Source of the DNA: Candidatus Pacearchaeota archaeon
GTDB taxonomy: Archaea > Nanobdellota > Nanobdellia > Pacearchaeales > GW2011-AR1
NCBI GenBank assembly: GCA_017609085.1
Contig: JAFCEO010000011.1
Location: 1 to 40,439 of the forward strand
Length of the DNA stretch: 40,439 bases
Reading direction: 5' to 3'
Shown: positions 1 through 7,476 of the stretch, one piece after another
Layout of the letters: every line of letters begins with the position of its first letter
Position numbering within the stretch: position 1 is the first letter of the stretch
The notes under the pieces: generated by a model
Seen by the model: the letters and a program-made list of their open reading frames with translations, nothing else
Told to the model about the DNA's origin: nothing
The model's database searches: none
Program-made: the position numbers and the translations under genes

Positions 1-424
1 TGCTTTGTAAATTTGCTCTCTTTCTTCCCACGCAGTGTCAGGATTAAACTCTATTCCAAGTGTTGTTGCTAACATTGTGGCAGCTAAATCTTCTGCATAC
101 TCTCCTGATTTTTTGGCCGTTTCTCCGAAAGCATGATGTTCTGAAAGATATCCATATTGGTTTTCGTCTTTAGGAATAGCCACACCAATAGATGCAGAGA
201 TTAATCTACTTGGTTCGTCCGTTTCATTTTTTGACATAACACAGAATGTCACTTGCCCTGGCTTTAAAAGTTTCAATCCTTCTTCTCTTGAAATTATTTT
301 ACAATTAGGAGGAAGAATAGAAGAAACATGAACCTGCATTTCTCAAAGCAAGTTCGAAACTCGCCAACTTATCTCTATGAATTCCTATACCTTTTGTTAA
401 AAATACTTTTTTTGGAATAAACAT
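1..424 (-). pseudogene. pdaD: Pyruvoyl-dependent arginine decarboxylase, frameshifted and running off the left edge
   Basis: Family: makes agmatine from arginine for polyamine synthesis; the proenzyme self-cleaves between two serines to create the pyruvoyl group. From the ATG at 424 one frame gives [20 protein letters not shown] and continues to ALRNAG, the normal N-terminus. The rest is in another frame from about 339: [14 protein letters not shown], which holds the Ser-Ser cleavage site, then [22 protein letters not shown] as in family members. Between ALRNAG and VHVSS the family normally has about seven residues (similar to IEKFNLV), so about 20 bases, not a multiple of three, appear to be missing near 333-338. 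The second frame could restart at the ATG at 339, two to four residues before the cleavage site, which would lose most of the beta chain. It is either a genuine pseudogene or an assembly deletion. The gene continues past base 1. Confidence 0.8.
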
Positions 425-507
425 GCCTTTTTTAAAGATTTTTCATTTTTAAAATTTTTTAGTCTAAAATTTTATAAAGAAGTTCGTCTAATCTTTTTTA
501 TAAAAAA

Positions 508-1271
508 ATGGAAAAAGAGGATTTTTTAAAGAAACTCGAAATAGAACTTAAAATAAGAAAGAATTCAGATTATACAATTCGTAATTATCTTTATTTCAAT
601 AAAAAACTTCTCGATTTTTTGAACAAAAAACCAGAAGATATAACTCAAAACGATATCAAAATGTTCATGGCCTATTTTCTTTCAAATAAGTCTTCTTCTT
701 CAAGTATCTTGGCCCTCGCCGCAATAAGATTCGCATTTTCTTCTATCCTTAATTTTGATCCTACTTCTGGAATAAAAAGGCCAAAAAAAGAAAAAAAACT
801 TCCAGAAGTTTTAACAAAAGATGAAGTTTTGAAGCTAATAGAAGCAGCTGATACAAAAAAATCTAAATTGATTCTAAGTTTGATTTACGCCGCAGGTCTT
901 CGTGTTAGCGAATTAACAAATTTAAAAAAGTCTGACTTAAACTTTCAAGAGCTTACAGGTTATGTCAGGAAAGCAAAAGGAAAAAAAGACAGAATTTTTA
1001 ATATTCCTTCTTATCTTATTAAAGATATATTCAAAAAATTGTTCAAAGAGCTGCAAAAAAAGCAGGAATTCAGAAATCTGTCCATTGCCATACTTTAAGA
1101 CATTCTTTCGCAACACATCTTCTAGAAAATGGTATTGATATAAGAAAAATCCAGGTTCTACTCGGACACGAAAATATTGCTACGACTGAAATATATACCC
1201 ACATTTCAACAGAAGAATTAAAGAAAATAAAAAGTCCATTGGATAGTTTAATGGATAAAAACAAAAAATAA
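508..1271 (+). pseudogene. xerA: XerA-like tyrosine recombinase, internal deletion and frameshift
   Basis: Family: archaeal XerA resolves chromosome dimers at dif; relatives are mobile-element integrases. Frame 1 (508 to about 1030) encodes the N-terminal SAM-like DNA-binding domain and the start of the catalytic domain, with the first arginine in AAGLRVSELTNL and a lysine in KGKKDR. The remaining catalytic residues are in another frame from about 1029 to 1271: [12 protein letters not shown] (H-x-x-R), [15 protein letters not shown] (H and the tyrosine nucleophile). The frames meet at IKDI / [14 protein letters not shown]. Homologues have some 20-30 more residues between these, so a stretch not divisible by three seems deleted at about 1026-1030. 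Frame 1 alone ends at 1098 and lacks the active-site tyrosine. The start ATG follows a TATA-like TTTTTTATAAAA. Broken gene or assembly collapse. Confidence 0.8.
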
Positions 1272-1324
1272 GATTTCAAAAGATATAAAAACATATTTTT
1301 ATTTGTTATTAAAAAGAGGGAAAA

Positions 1325-2011
1325 ATGAATGAGACTGCTATGAGCTTCGAGAATCTTTTAGAGAATATGATAGTCAATCCCTATGTTTCTTTTTTAAATT
1401 CTCTTCCTGAAAGTCACAGATTAGTTTTAAATATCTCTATGTATCTATTTCTTATATCTATCTATTCTATTTTCGTATTCGAATTTTATAGATTATTGGC
1501 AAAGAAAAATATTTTAAGATTAAATCTGAGTAGGTATAATACTTCTACACACCCTACTCTAAAAAAATTGATAGCCACTCTTTTATTCCTTTTGGAGTAT
1601 ATTATAATCCTTCCGATATTTGTATTTTTTTGGTTTACAGTTTTATCTTTTTTACTTTTACTTTTGTCTAAAGATCAGCCTGTTAATCAAATCCTTTTAA
1701 TATCAGCCGCAGTTGTTGGAGCAGTAAGGGTGACTTCTTATTTTAGAGAAGATTTATCCCGCGATTTAGCAAAAATGTTTCCTTTTGCTGTTTTAACAAT
1801 ATTCCTATTGAGTCCAAACTTTCTCGAGTTCGCTTCTGTACTCAGAAAATTATCACAGATTCCTTATTTCATTAACCACATATTTTTTTATTTGGTTTTT
1901 GTTACTTTTTCAGAAATTGTCATAAGACTTCTTTATACTTTAGTTTTCTTTTTCAAAAGACCTGAAGAACAATCAGTAGAAGAGTTGGAAGAAGCGATGA
2001 AAGAAGAATAG
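1325..2011 (+). CDS. Multi-pass membrane protein of unknown function
   Basis: Not recognised. The 228-residue product has about five or six hydrophobic segments (roughly residues 35-60, 85-112, 122-138, 150-170 and 185-212), connecting loops rich in Arg/Lys, and an acidic C-terminal tail (EEQSVEELEEAMKEE). This is typical of a small integral membrane protein with a cytoplasmic tail. An AGAGGG purine run 5-10 bases before the ATG may act as a ribosome binding site. It sits between the broken recombinase and a Cas4-like gene, and the context gives no clear role. Confidence 0.65.
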   Translation: MNETAMSFENLLENMIVNPYVSFLNSLPESHRLVLNISMYLFLISIYSIFVFEFYRLLAKKNILRLNLSRYNTSTHPTLKKLIATLLFLLEYIIILPIFVFFWFTVLSFLLLLLSKDQPVNQILLISAAVVGAVRVTSYFREDLSRDLAKMFPFAVLTIFLLSPNFLEFASVLRKLSQIPYFINHIFFYLVFVTFSEIVIRLLYTLVFFFKRPEEQSVEELEEAMKEE

Positions 2012-2052
2012 TAAACAGTTAAGTTTATATAAATAGGGAAAATAAGAGGGGT

Positions 2053-2721
2053 ATGGTGGATTTTAATAAATTAATAGATGCATATTTAGCCAGAGAATCT
2101 TACTGTAAAAAAATTGGAAGATATTACCCAAGTGAAATAGGGAGTTGTTTAAGAAAGATATGGTATTCTTATAAGAAGCCAAAACCTACAGATACAGAAC
2201 TCATAAGGATTTTTGAAGCGGGCAACATGCTACACACTTTTATTACAGAAGTAATAAAAAGCGAAAAAAATCCCGAAGTTAAACTTCTTCAATCAGAGAT
2301 GCCAGTAAAGTTTCAAGAAAAAGATTTCATTATTTCTGGAAGAGTGGATAATTTAATTTTAGTAGAAATTGAAAATAAAAAAGTGTTAGTAGAAATTAAA
2401 TCTTGTAAATATCTTCCTACTGATTTTAAAAAAGAACACGCTATGCAATTACAACTTTATATGCATTTTACAGGAATATATAATGGAATTCTTTTATACA
2501 TTCAAAAAGATAATCTACAGACAACTTGTTTTGATATAATCTATAACCCGGAAGAGGTGAGAGAAATTTTGAAAAGATTTCATTCTTTGCATCTCTTTTT
2601 GGTAAATGATAAAATTCCTGAAGCTGAAGCGAAACTCGACCCCGACAAAGTGTGGATGTGTGAGAAATGTCCTTGGAAAGATGAATGCGAAAATGATAAA
2701 GAATTAAATAAAATGTATTAA
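2053..2721 (+). CDS. Cas4-like PD-(D/E)XK exonuclease with cysteine cluster
   Basis: Resembles the Cas4/RecB-type nuclease family (Fe-S cluster plus PD-(D/E)XK core). YYPSEIGSCLRKIWY is the N-terminal helix with the first cluster cysteine. ISGRVDNLILVE supplies the metal-binding aspartate, VLVEIKSCK the E-x-K motif, and HAMQLQLYMHF the QxxxY-like motif IV. CEKCPWKDEC near the C-terminus supplies the last three cysteines. The length (222) fits a stand-alone Cas4. No CRISPR repeats or cas1/cas2 occur in the window, so a DNA repair or element-linked role is as likely as CRISPR adaptation. TATA-like GTTTATATAAAT lies about 25 bases upstream, and GAGGGG touches the ATG. Confidence 0.8.
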   Translation: MVDFNKLIDAYLARESYCKKIGRYYPSEIGSCLRKIWYSYKKPKPTDTELIRIFEAGNMLHTFITEVIKSEKNPEVKLLQSEMPVKFQEKDFIISGRVDNLILVEIENKKVLVEIKSCKYLPTDFKKEHAMQLQLYMHFTGIYNGILLYIQKDNLQTTCFDIIYNPEEVREILKRFHSLHLFLVNDKIPEAEAKLDPDKVWMCEKCPWKDECENDKELNKMY

Positions 2722-2730
2722 AAGGTAAAT

Positions 2731-3138
2731 TTATCTGTAACTCTTCTGTCTTTTTCTTCTCGCTTTGCTGTCTCCTGGTTTGTAAGTTTCTTTTCTTCTT
2801 GTGTCTGCAACTAAAATGTTCTTATCGTAAGCATGAAATTTCTTTTTCAATTCTCCCGATTTTGTGAATTTAATTAACCCTCTCGCAATAGCAAGTCTCG
2901 CTGCCTCTATTTGGCTTTTTTGTCCTCCTCCTTTGACTTCGACTTTTATATCAAAATTAAAATTTCCCAAAACTTCTTTCGCTATTTCAATAGGTTCTTG
3001 TATCATTAATTTTTCAAAGTAAGGGAGATGATGATGTGGTTTTTTGTTAACTCTTACTACTCCACTCCCAGCTTTAATTAAAGCTTTAGCTATCGCAGTC
3101 TTTCTTTTTCCTGATACCATGATTTGTTTTTCTTTCAT
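2731..3138 (-). CDS. rps9: 30S ribosomal protein uS9
   Basis: Small-subunit protein whose C-terminal tail reaches the P-site tRNA. Recognised from SGKRKTAIAKALIKAGSG, VEVKGGGQKSQIEAARLAIAR and the C-terminal DSKARRKRQKSYR with the invariant -KxR end. I chose the ATG at 3138 (MKEKQIMVSG); an in-frame TTG at 3150 would overlap the uL13 stop and is less likely. It is the last gene of the ribosomal block. In many archaea rpoN follows uS9 directly; here rpoN is about 9 kb away at 11950. Confidence 0.97.
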   Translation of the reverse strand: MKEKQIMVSGKRKTAIAKALIKAGSGVVRVNKKPHHHLPYFEKLMIQEPIEIAKEVLGNFNFDIKVEVKGGGQKSQIEAARLAIARGLIKFTKSGELKKKFHAYDKNILVADTRRKETYKPGDSKARRKRQKSYR

Positions 3139-3146
3139 TTTTCTCT

Positions 3147-3551
3147 TCAAATTTTTTTCGAAAGCTCTTCTATTCTTATATAATTAACTGTTTTTTCTTC
3201 TCCAAATTTTATTGCTTTTTTATCTTTATATTCTTCAGGAACTCCTTTATAACATAATATTCTCTTGAATGCTTCTCTACCTCTCCCTCTTCTAAAATCT
3301 GGCAACATGCCTCTTATTGCTCTTTTAACTATTCTTTCTGGCTGTTTTGGATAATATGGTCCTTTCTCACTACTTCCTCTCTTCCTCTTTTTTTGATAAT
3401 TTTCTATTGTAAATTTTTTTCTTCCAGTAATTATTGCTTTTTCTGAGTTTAAAACTATAATTTTTTTTCCGAGTAAAGCCTGCTTTGCTACATAACTTGC
3501 AAGTCTGCCAAGGGCAGTATTAGAAGCATCTATAATGACTTCCTTTTCCAT
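3147..3551 (-). CDS. rpl13: 50S ribosomal protein uL13
   Basis: Large-subunit assembly protein. Start IIDASNTALGRLASYVAKQALLGKK is the typical N-terminus, followed by VLNSEKAIITGRK and RGMLPDFRRGRGREAFKR. At 134 residues it has archaeal length. It lies two bases after eL18 and just before uS9 in the conserved archaeal order eL18-uL13-uS9. Confidence 0.97.
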   Translation of the reverse strand: MEKEVIIDASNTALGRLASYVAKQALLGKKIIVLNSEKAIITGRKKFTIENYQKKRKRGSSEKGPYYPKQPERIVKRAIRGMLPDFRRGRGREAFKRILCYKGVPEEYKDKKAIKFGEEKTVNYIRIEELSKKI

Positions 3552-3552
3552 T

Positions 3553-3915
3553 TTATTTCAAAATTTTTCCTTCTAATTTTTTATTTTTTTCTAATTCTTT
3601 TTTTATGCTTAAAACTTCGCATTTTGCATTTTTTAACTTTTCTTTAGCAGTCGAAGAAAAATCTAAGGCTATGATTTTAATTTTTTTATCTATATTTCCT
3701 TGTCCGAGAACTTTTCCAGGAACAATTATTGCTTCATTTTCCTTTGCTTCTTTGCTAATTTCTTCCAAATTCTTTTTTATTCTCTTCCTCGTTGGAAGAG
3801 AAAGCAATTTTGCAATTTCTAATAATCCTTTCTTCTTAGCCAACAATATAGTTTCAACTAATTTCGAGTTTGTTTTTCTTTTTATTCTTTTATTTATCTT
3901 TGTTTTGCTTATCAT
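3553..3915 (-). CDS. rpl18e: 50S ribosomal protein eL18
   Basis: Archaeal/eukaryotic large-subunit protein. Diagnostic stretches are LPTRKRIKKNLEEISK (family: basic helix) and AIIVPGKVLGQGNIDKKIKI, followed by the ALDFSSTAKEKLKNAKCEV segment. 120 residues is normal for archaea. A tRNA-Leu gene separates it from rpoD upstream. Confidence 0.95.
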   Translation of the reverse strand: MISKTKINKRIKRKTNSKLVETILLAKKKGLLEIAKLLSLPTRKRIKKNLEEISKEAKENEAIIVPGKVLGQGNIDKKIKIIALDFSSTAKEKLKNAKCEVLSIKKELEKNKKLEGKILK

Positions 3916-3939
3916 CTTTAAGTTGTAAAATTTTTATTA

Positions 3940-4038
3940 TGCGGAGAGAAGGATTCGAACCTTCGCAGGCACTAAGCCGCATGGGTTCTAAATTTTGATT
4001 CCTTAACCATGCCCGTTTGTCCACTCCGGCATCTCCGC
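3940..4038 (-). tRNA. tRNA-Leu (UAA), intron-containing
   Basis: Acceptor stem GCGGAGA/TCTCCGC, T-arm GAAGG-TTCGAAT-CCTTC and a long variable arm (GGC-TTAGT-GCC) make a type II tRNA. The anticodon stem reads GCATG/CATGC with loop GTTAAG, giving anticodon TAA. An insert of about 17 bases (starting GAATCAAAATTTAG) follows position 37, the canonical archaeal intron site. Discriminator A; no encoded CCA. Shifting the stem by one base would give anticodon AAG, which archaea do not normally use, so UAA is preferred. It sits on the same strand inside the ribosomal protein block. Confidence 0.88.
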
Positions 4039-4076
4039 GCAATTTATTTAATGCGCGAAACTTTTAAAGTTTATTG

Positions 4077-4841
4077 TTACTTTATTTTTTTACTTAATTC
4101 TTTTAAATTTTCATTCAACTGTCCAATAGATTTAATAAAAATCTCTTCTGCTTTTATCTGGCCCCAAGATTCTATAAAGAAAATTATATTCTCATCTTTT
4201 TCTACTTTGATAGCCTCTTTACCATGCTCTTTGCAAACTTCAACACACGCTTCACATAAATCGCATTTATAAATCTCTTTGAGCTCTGCTTTCCCTCCTT
4301 CAACAGACAAAACTTTTTGAGGGCAAGCCTCTACACATTTTTTACAATTATCACAATTCTTGTTTATTATAATTTTAGCTAAATTTCTATAATAAACCAA
4401 ACCCGGAGAAAATTTGCTGTGCTCTATTCCTTTTCCAAGTCTTGCTCTTGCCACCAACTCTAATTCTTGACCTTTTTCTAAAATGACTATAGGGATTTTA
4501 TCATAAACGACTTTCGCTTTTCCTTCTAAATCTTTTGAGTAAACTGTTAAGGGTCCTTTAATTTTAATTTTTAAATCAACCGAACATTTACTACAACCTT
4601 TTCCTTTACAAGAGCATTTTTCTCTTTCTGTAAATGTCTTTTCCGTAACTAAAGGAATTAATCCTAATCTATGGGCTAAAATTTCATCATATAATGCAGA
4701 ATCATTTTTAAAAAACTCTACTTCGTCTATTGCTAAAATTGGAATCTCTAATACGCTTCTTCTTATCGCATTGGCTAAAGTTTCAGACATATCTGTAACA
4801 AAGCTTACTTTCTCTTCATTTTTTGAGATTATTTTTATCAT
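4077..4841 (-). CDS. rpoD: DNA-directed RNA polymerase subunit D with ferredoxin-like domain
   Basis: Assembly subunit equivalent to eukaryotic Rpb3. N-terminal dimerisation part: SFVTDMSETLANAIRRSVLEIP and YDEILAHRLGLIPL. A CSCKGKGCSKC cluster follows at about residues 77-87. The central ferredoxin-like insert carries two full cysteine sets, CDNCKKCVEACP and CDLCEACVEVCKEHG, enough for two [4Fe-4S] clusters. The C-terminus FFIESWGQIKAEEIF rejoins the dimerisation domain. Many archaea keep one or no cluster, so this is the cluster-rich form. Position between uS11 and eL18 is the usual archaeal order, here interrupted by a tRNA. Confidence 0.97.
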   Translation of the reverse strand: MIKIISKNEEKVSFVTDMSETLANAIRRSVLEIPILAIDEVEFFKNDSALYDEILAHRLGLIPLVTEKTFTEREKCSCKGKGCSKCSVDLKIKIKGPLTVYSKDLEGKAKVVYDKIPIVILEKGQELELVARARLGKGIEHSKFSPGLVYYRNLAKIIINKNCDNCKKCVEACPQKVLSVEGGKAELKEIYKCDLCEACVEVCKEHGKEAIKVEKDENIIFFIESWGQIKAEEIFIKSIGQLNENLKELSKKIK

Positions 4842-4866
4842 CTTAATTTAAATAAATTTTATATTT

Positions 4867-5286
4867 TTAAACTCTTCTACCTCTCTTTCCGCCTTTCGGT
4901 TTAGGACCTCCTCTAGGAATTCTTGTCGTATCTGCAATGCTTATTATTTTTAACCCTTCTCTCGATAAACTTTTTACAGCCGCATGAGCTCCTGGACCAG
5001 GAGCAGGATTGCCTGTTTTTGCTCTGATTCTTACATATAATGAGTTTATATTGTGTTCTTTTGCCTTTTCAGCAGCCTGTTTTGCCACAAACATCGCAAT
5101 TGTAGGATTGGCTTTTAACCTATCATGTTTCGTGACCATTCCTCCAGAAATTCTCGCAATAGTGTTTCCTGCCATATCTGTTATATGTAAAATTGTATTA
5201 TTAAAGGAAGTATAAATATGTGCAATTCCCATTCTATCTTTCTTTTCTTTCTTCTCTCCTTTATTCTCTTGTTTTTCTTTAGGCAT
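4867..5286 (-). CDS. rps11: 30S ribosomal protein uS11
   Basis: Platform protein of the small subunit. GIAHIYTSFNNTILHITDMAG, RIRAKTGNPAPGPGAHAAVK and the C-terminal IPRGGPKPKGGKRGRRV are the archaeal signatures. The N-terminus has a Lys/Glu-rich extension of about 18 residues. Its start overlaps the end of uS4 by 8 bases, which suggests translational coupling. Confidence 0.97.
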   Translation of the reverse strand: MPKEKQENKGEKKEKKDRMGIAHIYTSFNNTILHITDMAGNTIARISGGMVTKHDRLKANPTIAMFVAKQAAEKAKEHNINSLYVRIRAKTGNPAPGPGAHAAVKSLSREGLKIISIADTTRIPRGGPKPKGGKRGRRV

Positions 5287-5800
5287 TCTTCTCTCCTTTA
5301 TCTTCTATAACCTCTTCAACTTTTTTTTCAATAGGTTCTTCTTTTAATTTAGATTTTTTTATTAAACTTATTTTATCTTCTTCATCTATTTTAACGAGAT
5401 AAGAGGGTTTATTTACAATTTTTCCATTTATGGCTATATGTTTATGAACGATGAGTTGTCTTGCATGTTTCGGTGTAGAGGCTAATTTTTTTCTTACCAC
5501 TACACTTTGTAATCTTCTTTTAAGGTAATCTTCTTTATTTAATGCCAAAATATCAGCAATGCTTTCAACTGCAAAACCTTGTTTTTTCAATTTCTCTATA
5601 AAAATTTTTTTATTTTCTTCAGATTTCGTCAATAAAGATTTCGCTCGTTTTCTTATTTTATCTATTCTAGCTTCTGCTTTCCATATTTCTCTCTTGTTTT
5701 TTAAGCCATATTTTTTGACCAAATTATTTTCTTCTTCTATTCTTTCTCTACTAAAAATTCTTTTTGGCTTTTTATATTTCTTACGTTTTCTCTTCGGCAT
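5279..5800 (-). CDS. rps4: 30S ribosomal protein uS4
   Basis: Primary 16S-binding protein. An S4 RNA-binding domain is visible at about residues 102-150 (RRLQSVVVRKKLASTPKHAR, then HKHIAINGKIVNKPSYLV). The basic start PKRKRKKYKKPKR and the charged C-terminal tail fit archaeal uS4. Operon position is between uS13 (one base upstream) and uS11 (8-base overlap). Confidence 0.97.
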   Translation of the reverse strand: MPKRKRKKYKKPKRIFSRERIEEENNLVKKYGLKNKREIWKAEARIDKIRKRAKSLLTKSEENKKIFIEKLKKQGFAVESIADILALNKEDYLKRRLQSVVVRKKLASTPKHARQLIVHKHIAINGKIVNKPSYLVKIDEEDKISLIKKSKLKEEPIEKKVEEVIEDKGEKNA

Positions 5801-5801
5801 T

Positions 5802-6275
5802 TTAACCTTTCTTTCCTATTTTAGATTTTTTTAAAACTCCTACAGACTTTCCTTTCTGTCTGAAGTGGCTTTTTGTTCTTTGTCCACGAACAGGTTGCCC
5901 TAAATCATGTCTTAGGCCTCTATAAGACCTTATTTTTTTCAATCTTTTTATGTCAAATTCTTTTCTTAATTCTAAATCAGAACCCAATAAATGCACGTCT
6001 TTCCCTGTTTCGAAATCTCTTCTCCTATTTAATAAGAAAGAAGGCAGTTCAGGATTTTTGATGAAATTTTCAATTTTTTTAATCTCTTCTTCGTTTAGCG
6101 AGGAAATTTTTCTTTTTTTGTCTAATCTCAACTTATTGCATATTGCGTTTGAAAGACTCCACGAAACTCCTTTTATTTTGGTTAAACCTGTATAGATCTG
6201 TTTTCTCCCGTCTATATCAGTCTGCATTACTCTAACTATTCTTACTTCTTCTTGATTCTTCTTTTCTTCTTCCAT
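5802..6275 (-). CDS. rps13: 30S ribosomal protein uS13
   Basis: Head protein contacting tRNA and uL5. VMQTDIDGRKQIYTGLTKIKGV, SFLLNRRRDFETGKDVHLLG and the end RSYRGLRHDLGQPVRGQRTK are diagnostic. I placed the start at the ATG at 6275 (MEEEKKNQEE); an in-frame GTG at 6293 would add six residues and cannot be excluded. First gene of the uS13-uS4-uS11-rpoD group. Confidence 0.96.
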   Translation of the reverse strand: MEEEKKNQEEVRIVRVMQTDIDGRKQIYTGLTKIKGVSWSLSNAICNKLRLDKKRKISSLNEEEIKKIENFIKNPELPSFLLNRRRDFETGKDVHLLGSDLELRKEFDIKRLKKIRSYRGLRHDLGQPVRGQRTKSHFRQKGKSVGVLKKSKIGKKG

Positions 6276-6347
6276 CTTTCCTTTATTTAACACTTTAATA
6301 CAATCCTTTTTAAAGGTTGTCTTTTTTAAATTTTTTTAGAAGACTCC

Positions 6348-6887
6348 TCATTTAATAAACAAATTGTGCCTTTCTATATTTTCCAATTCTTGCAATAATC
6401 TTTTCTCTACAGCTTTTTTAGGGTCTGGCAAATTAGGGATTCTTCTTTTTAGGTCATCAAAACTTTTAAACGGTTCTTTTTTTCTCTCCTCCAGTATGGC
6501 CATCATGTGTTTTTTTCCAAAACCAGGCAACAATTCTAGTTGGTGGAGTCTTGTGTTTATGGCTTCTGCCTCATTAAAAAAATCAACAAATCTTTTTTCT
6601 TGTTTCTCTACTACTTCTTTAATAAACTCTTGAAGTTGCAATTTCGCTGTTTCTGTTAATTTTTCGCGCGGCAATCTTCCTAGAATATAATATATTTTGT
6701 CTCTTTTCCCTTTACCAATATATACTTTTTCTTTTAGTTCTAATTTCACACCTCTTCGCGGAACAAGTTGTAATAGGGTAAAATTGTTTAGGCCTATAGC
6801 TTGAGCTATAGGAATCATCTTCTTTTCTAATGGATAGCCGTAAGGCAAGTAATCTAATACAATTGCATATTCTTCTTTGTCTTCCAT
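6348..6887 (-). CDS. DUF655 family protein (helix-hairpin-helix)
   Basis: Archaeal family of unknown exact function, usually encoded after rpoF, as here. The N-terminal part (AIVLDYLPYGYP, LVPRRGVKLELKEKVYIGKG) resembles an S1/OB-like RNA-binding region. The C-terminal half has a helix-hairpin-helix (LELLPGFGKKHMMAILEERK, then PFKSFDDLKRRIPNLPDPKK), suggesting nucleic-acid binding. Two bases separate it from rpoF. A translation or rRNA-processing role is inferred from neighbours only. Confidence 0.88.
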   Translation of the reverse strand: MEDKEEYAIVLDYLPYGYPLEKKMIPIAQAIGLNNFTLLQLVPRRGVKLELKEKVYIGKGKRDKIYYILGRLPREKLTETAKLQLQEFIKEVVEKQEKRFVDFFNEAEAINTRLHQLELLPGFGKKHMMAILEERKKEPFKSFDDLKRRIPNLPDPKKAVEKRLLQELENIERHNLFIK

Positions 6888-6889
6888 TT

Positions 6890-7198
6890 TTATTTGTATT
6901 TTTTGACAACTTCAAGTATTTTGTTGGTTTCATCTTCGTCTAAACTCGTATCTACGAATATCTTGTTTAAATCAGATGAATCTTCTGGCATAATGTCAAT
7001 TATCTTAGCAATATGCTCTTCTTTTAATTTCAATAAGTCAAGTTCCTTTAATTCTTTTTTTAACTGTTCTGCTTTTTCTGGAGTTATTTTTAAAAATTTT
7101 TTAATAAAATCCTCTGCCTGTTTCTTTTTATCCCCTTCTAAACTTTCAAGTATTTTTTTAACTTCCGCCATATTTAGGGGTTGCATATTCTTTATCAT
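6890..7198 (-). CDS. rpoF: RNA polymerase subunit F (Rpb4-like)
   Basis: Pairs with RpoE to form the polymerase stalk. The 102-residue protein starts MIKNMQPLNMAEVKKILE (family: short strand then HRDC-like helices). ITPEKAEQLKKELKELDLLKLKEEHIAKIIDIMPED and LDEDETNKILEVVKKY are the typical RpoF helices. The arrangement eL21-rpoF-DUF655 is conserved in archaea and supports the call. Confidence 0.92.
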   Translation of the reverse strand: MIKNMQPLNMAEVKKILESLEGDKKKQAEDFIKKFLKITPEKAEQLKKELKELDLLKLKEEHIAKIIDIMPEDSSDLNKIFVDTSLDEDETNKILEVVKKYK

Positions 7199-7214
7199 TT
7201 TTTACAATTATTAA

Positions 7215-7469
7215 TTAAGAGTTTACTCTTTTTAAATGGACAGGATGGATTATAAATTTTTTGTCCGCTTTCCCTGTTTTAACCTTGATAATGTAGCAGT
7301 TTCCTCTTTTTCCTTCAACTTCTCCTGTTCTCCCCTGTATTGATTTGGGAAATCCTGCTTTAACAGACAAATCTCTTACAATACTTACTTTATCTCCTTC
7401 TTTCAAATTTTGGAAATACCTACTTAATTTTATCTTTCCTTTCTCTCTGATCCTTTTTCTCTTCAACAT
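7215..7469 (-). CDS. rpl21e: 50S ribosomal protein eL21
   Basis: KRKRIREKGKIKLSRYFQ, LKEGDKVSIVRDLSVKAGFP and FIIHPVHLKR are the archaeal eL21 signatures, including the SH3-like barrel start. The length of 84 is slightly short for archaea (about 95). It lies between the hibernation-factor-like gene and rpoF on the same strand. Confidence 0.95.
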   Translation of the reverse strand: MLKRKRIREKGKIKLSRYFQNLKEGDKVSIVRDLSVKAGFPKSIQGRTGEVEGKRGNCYIIKVKTGKADKKFIIHPVHLKRVNS

Positions 7470-7476
7470 TTTAACA

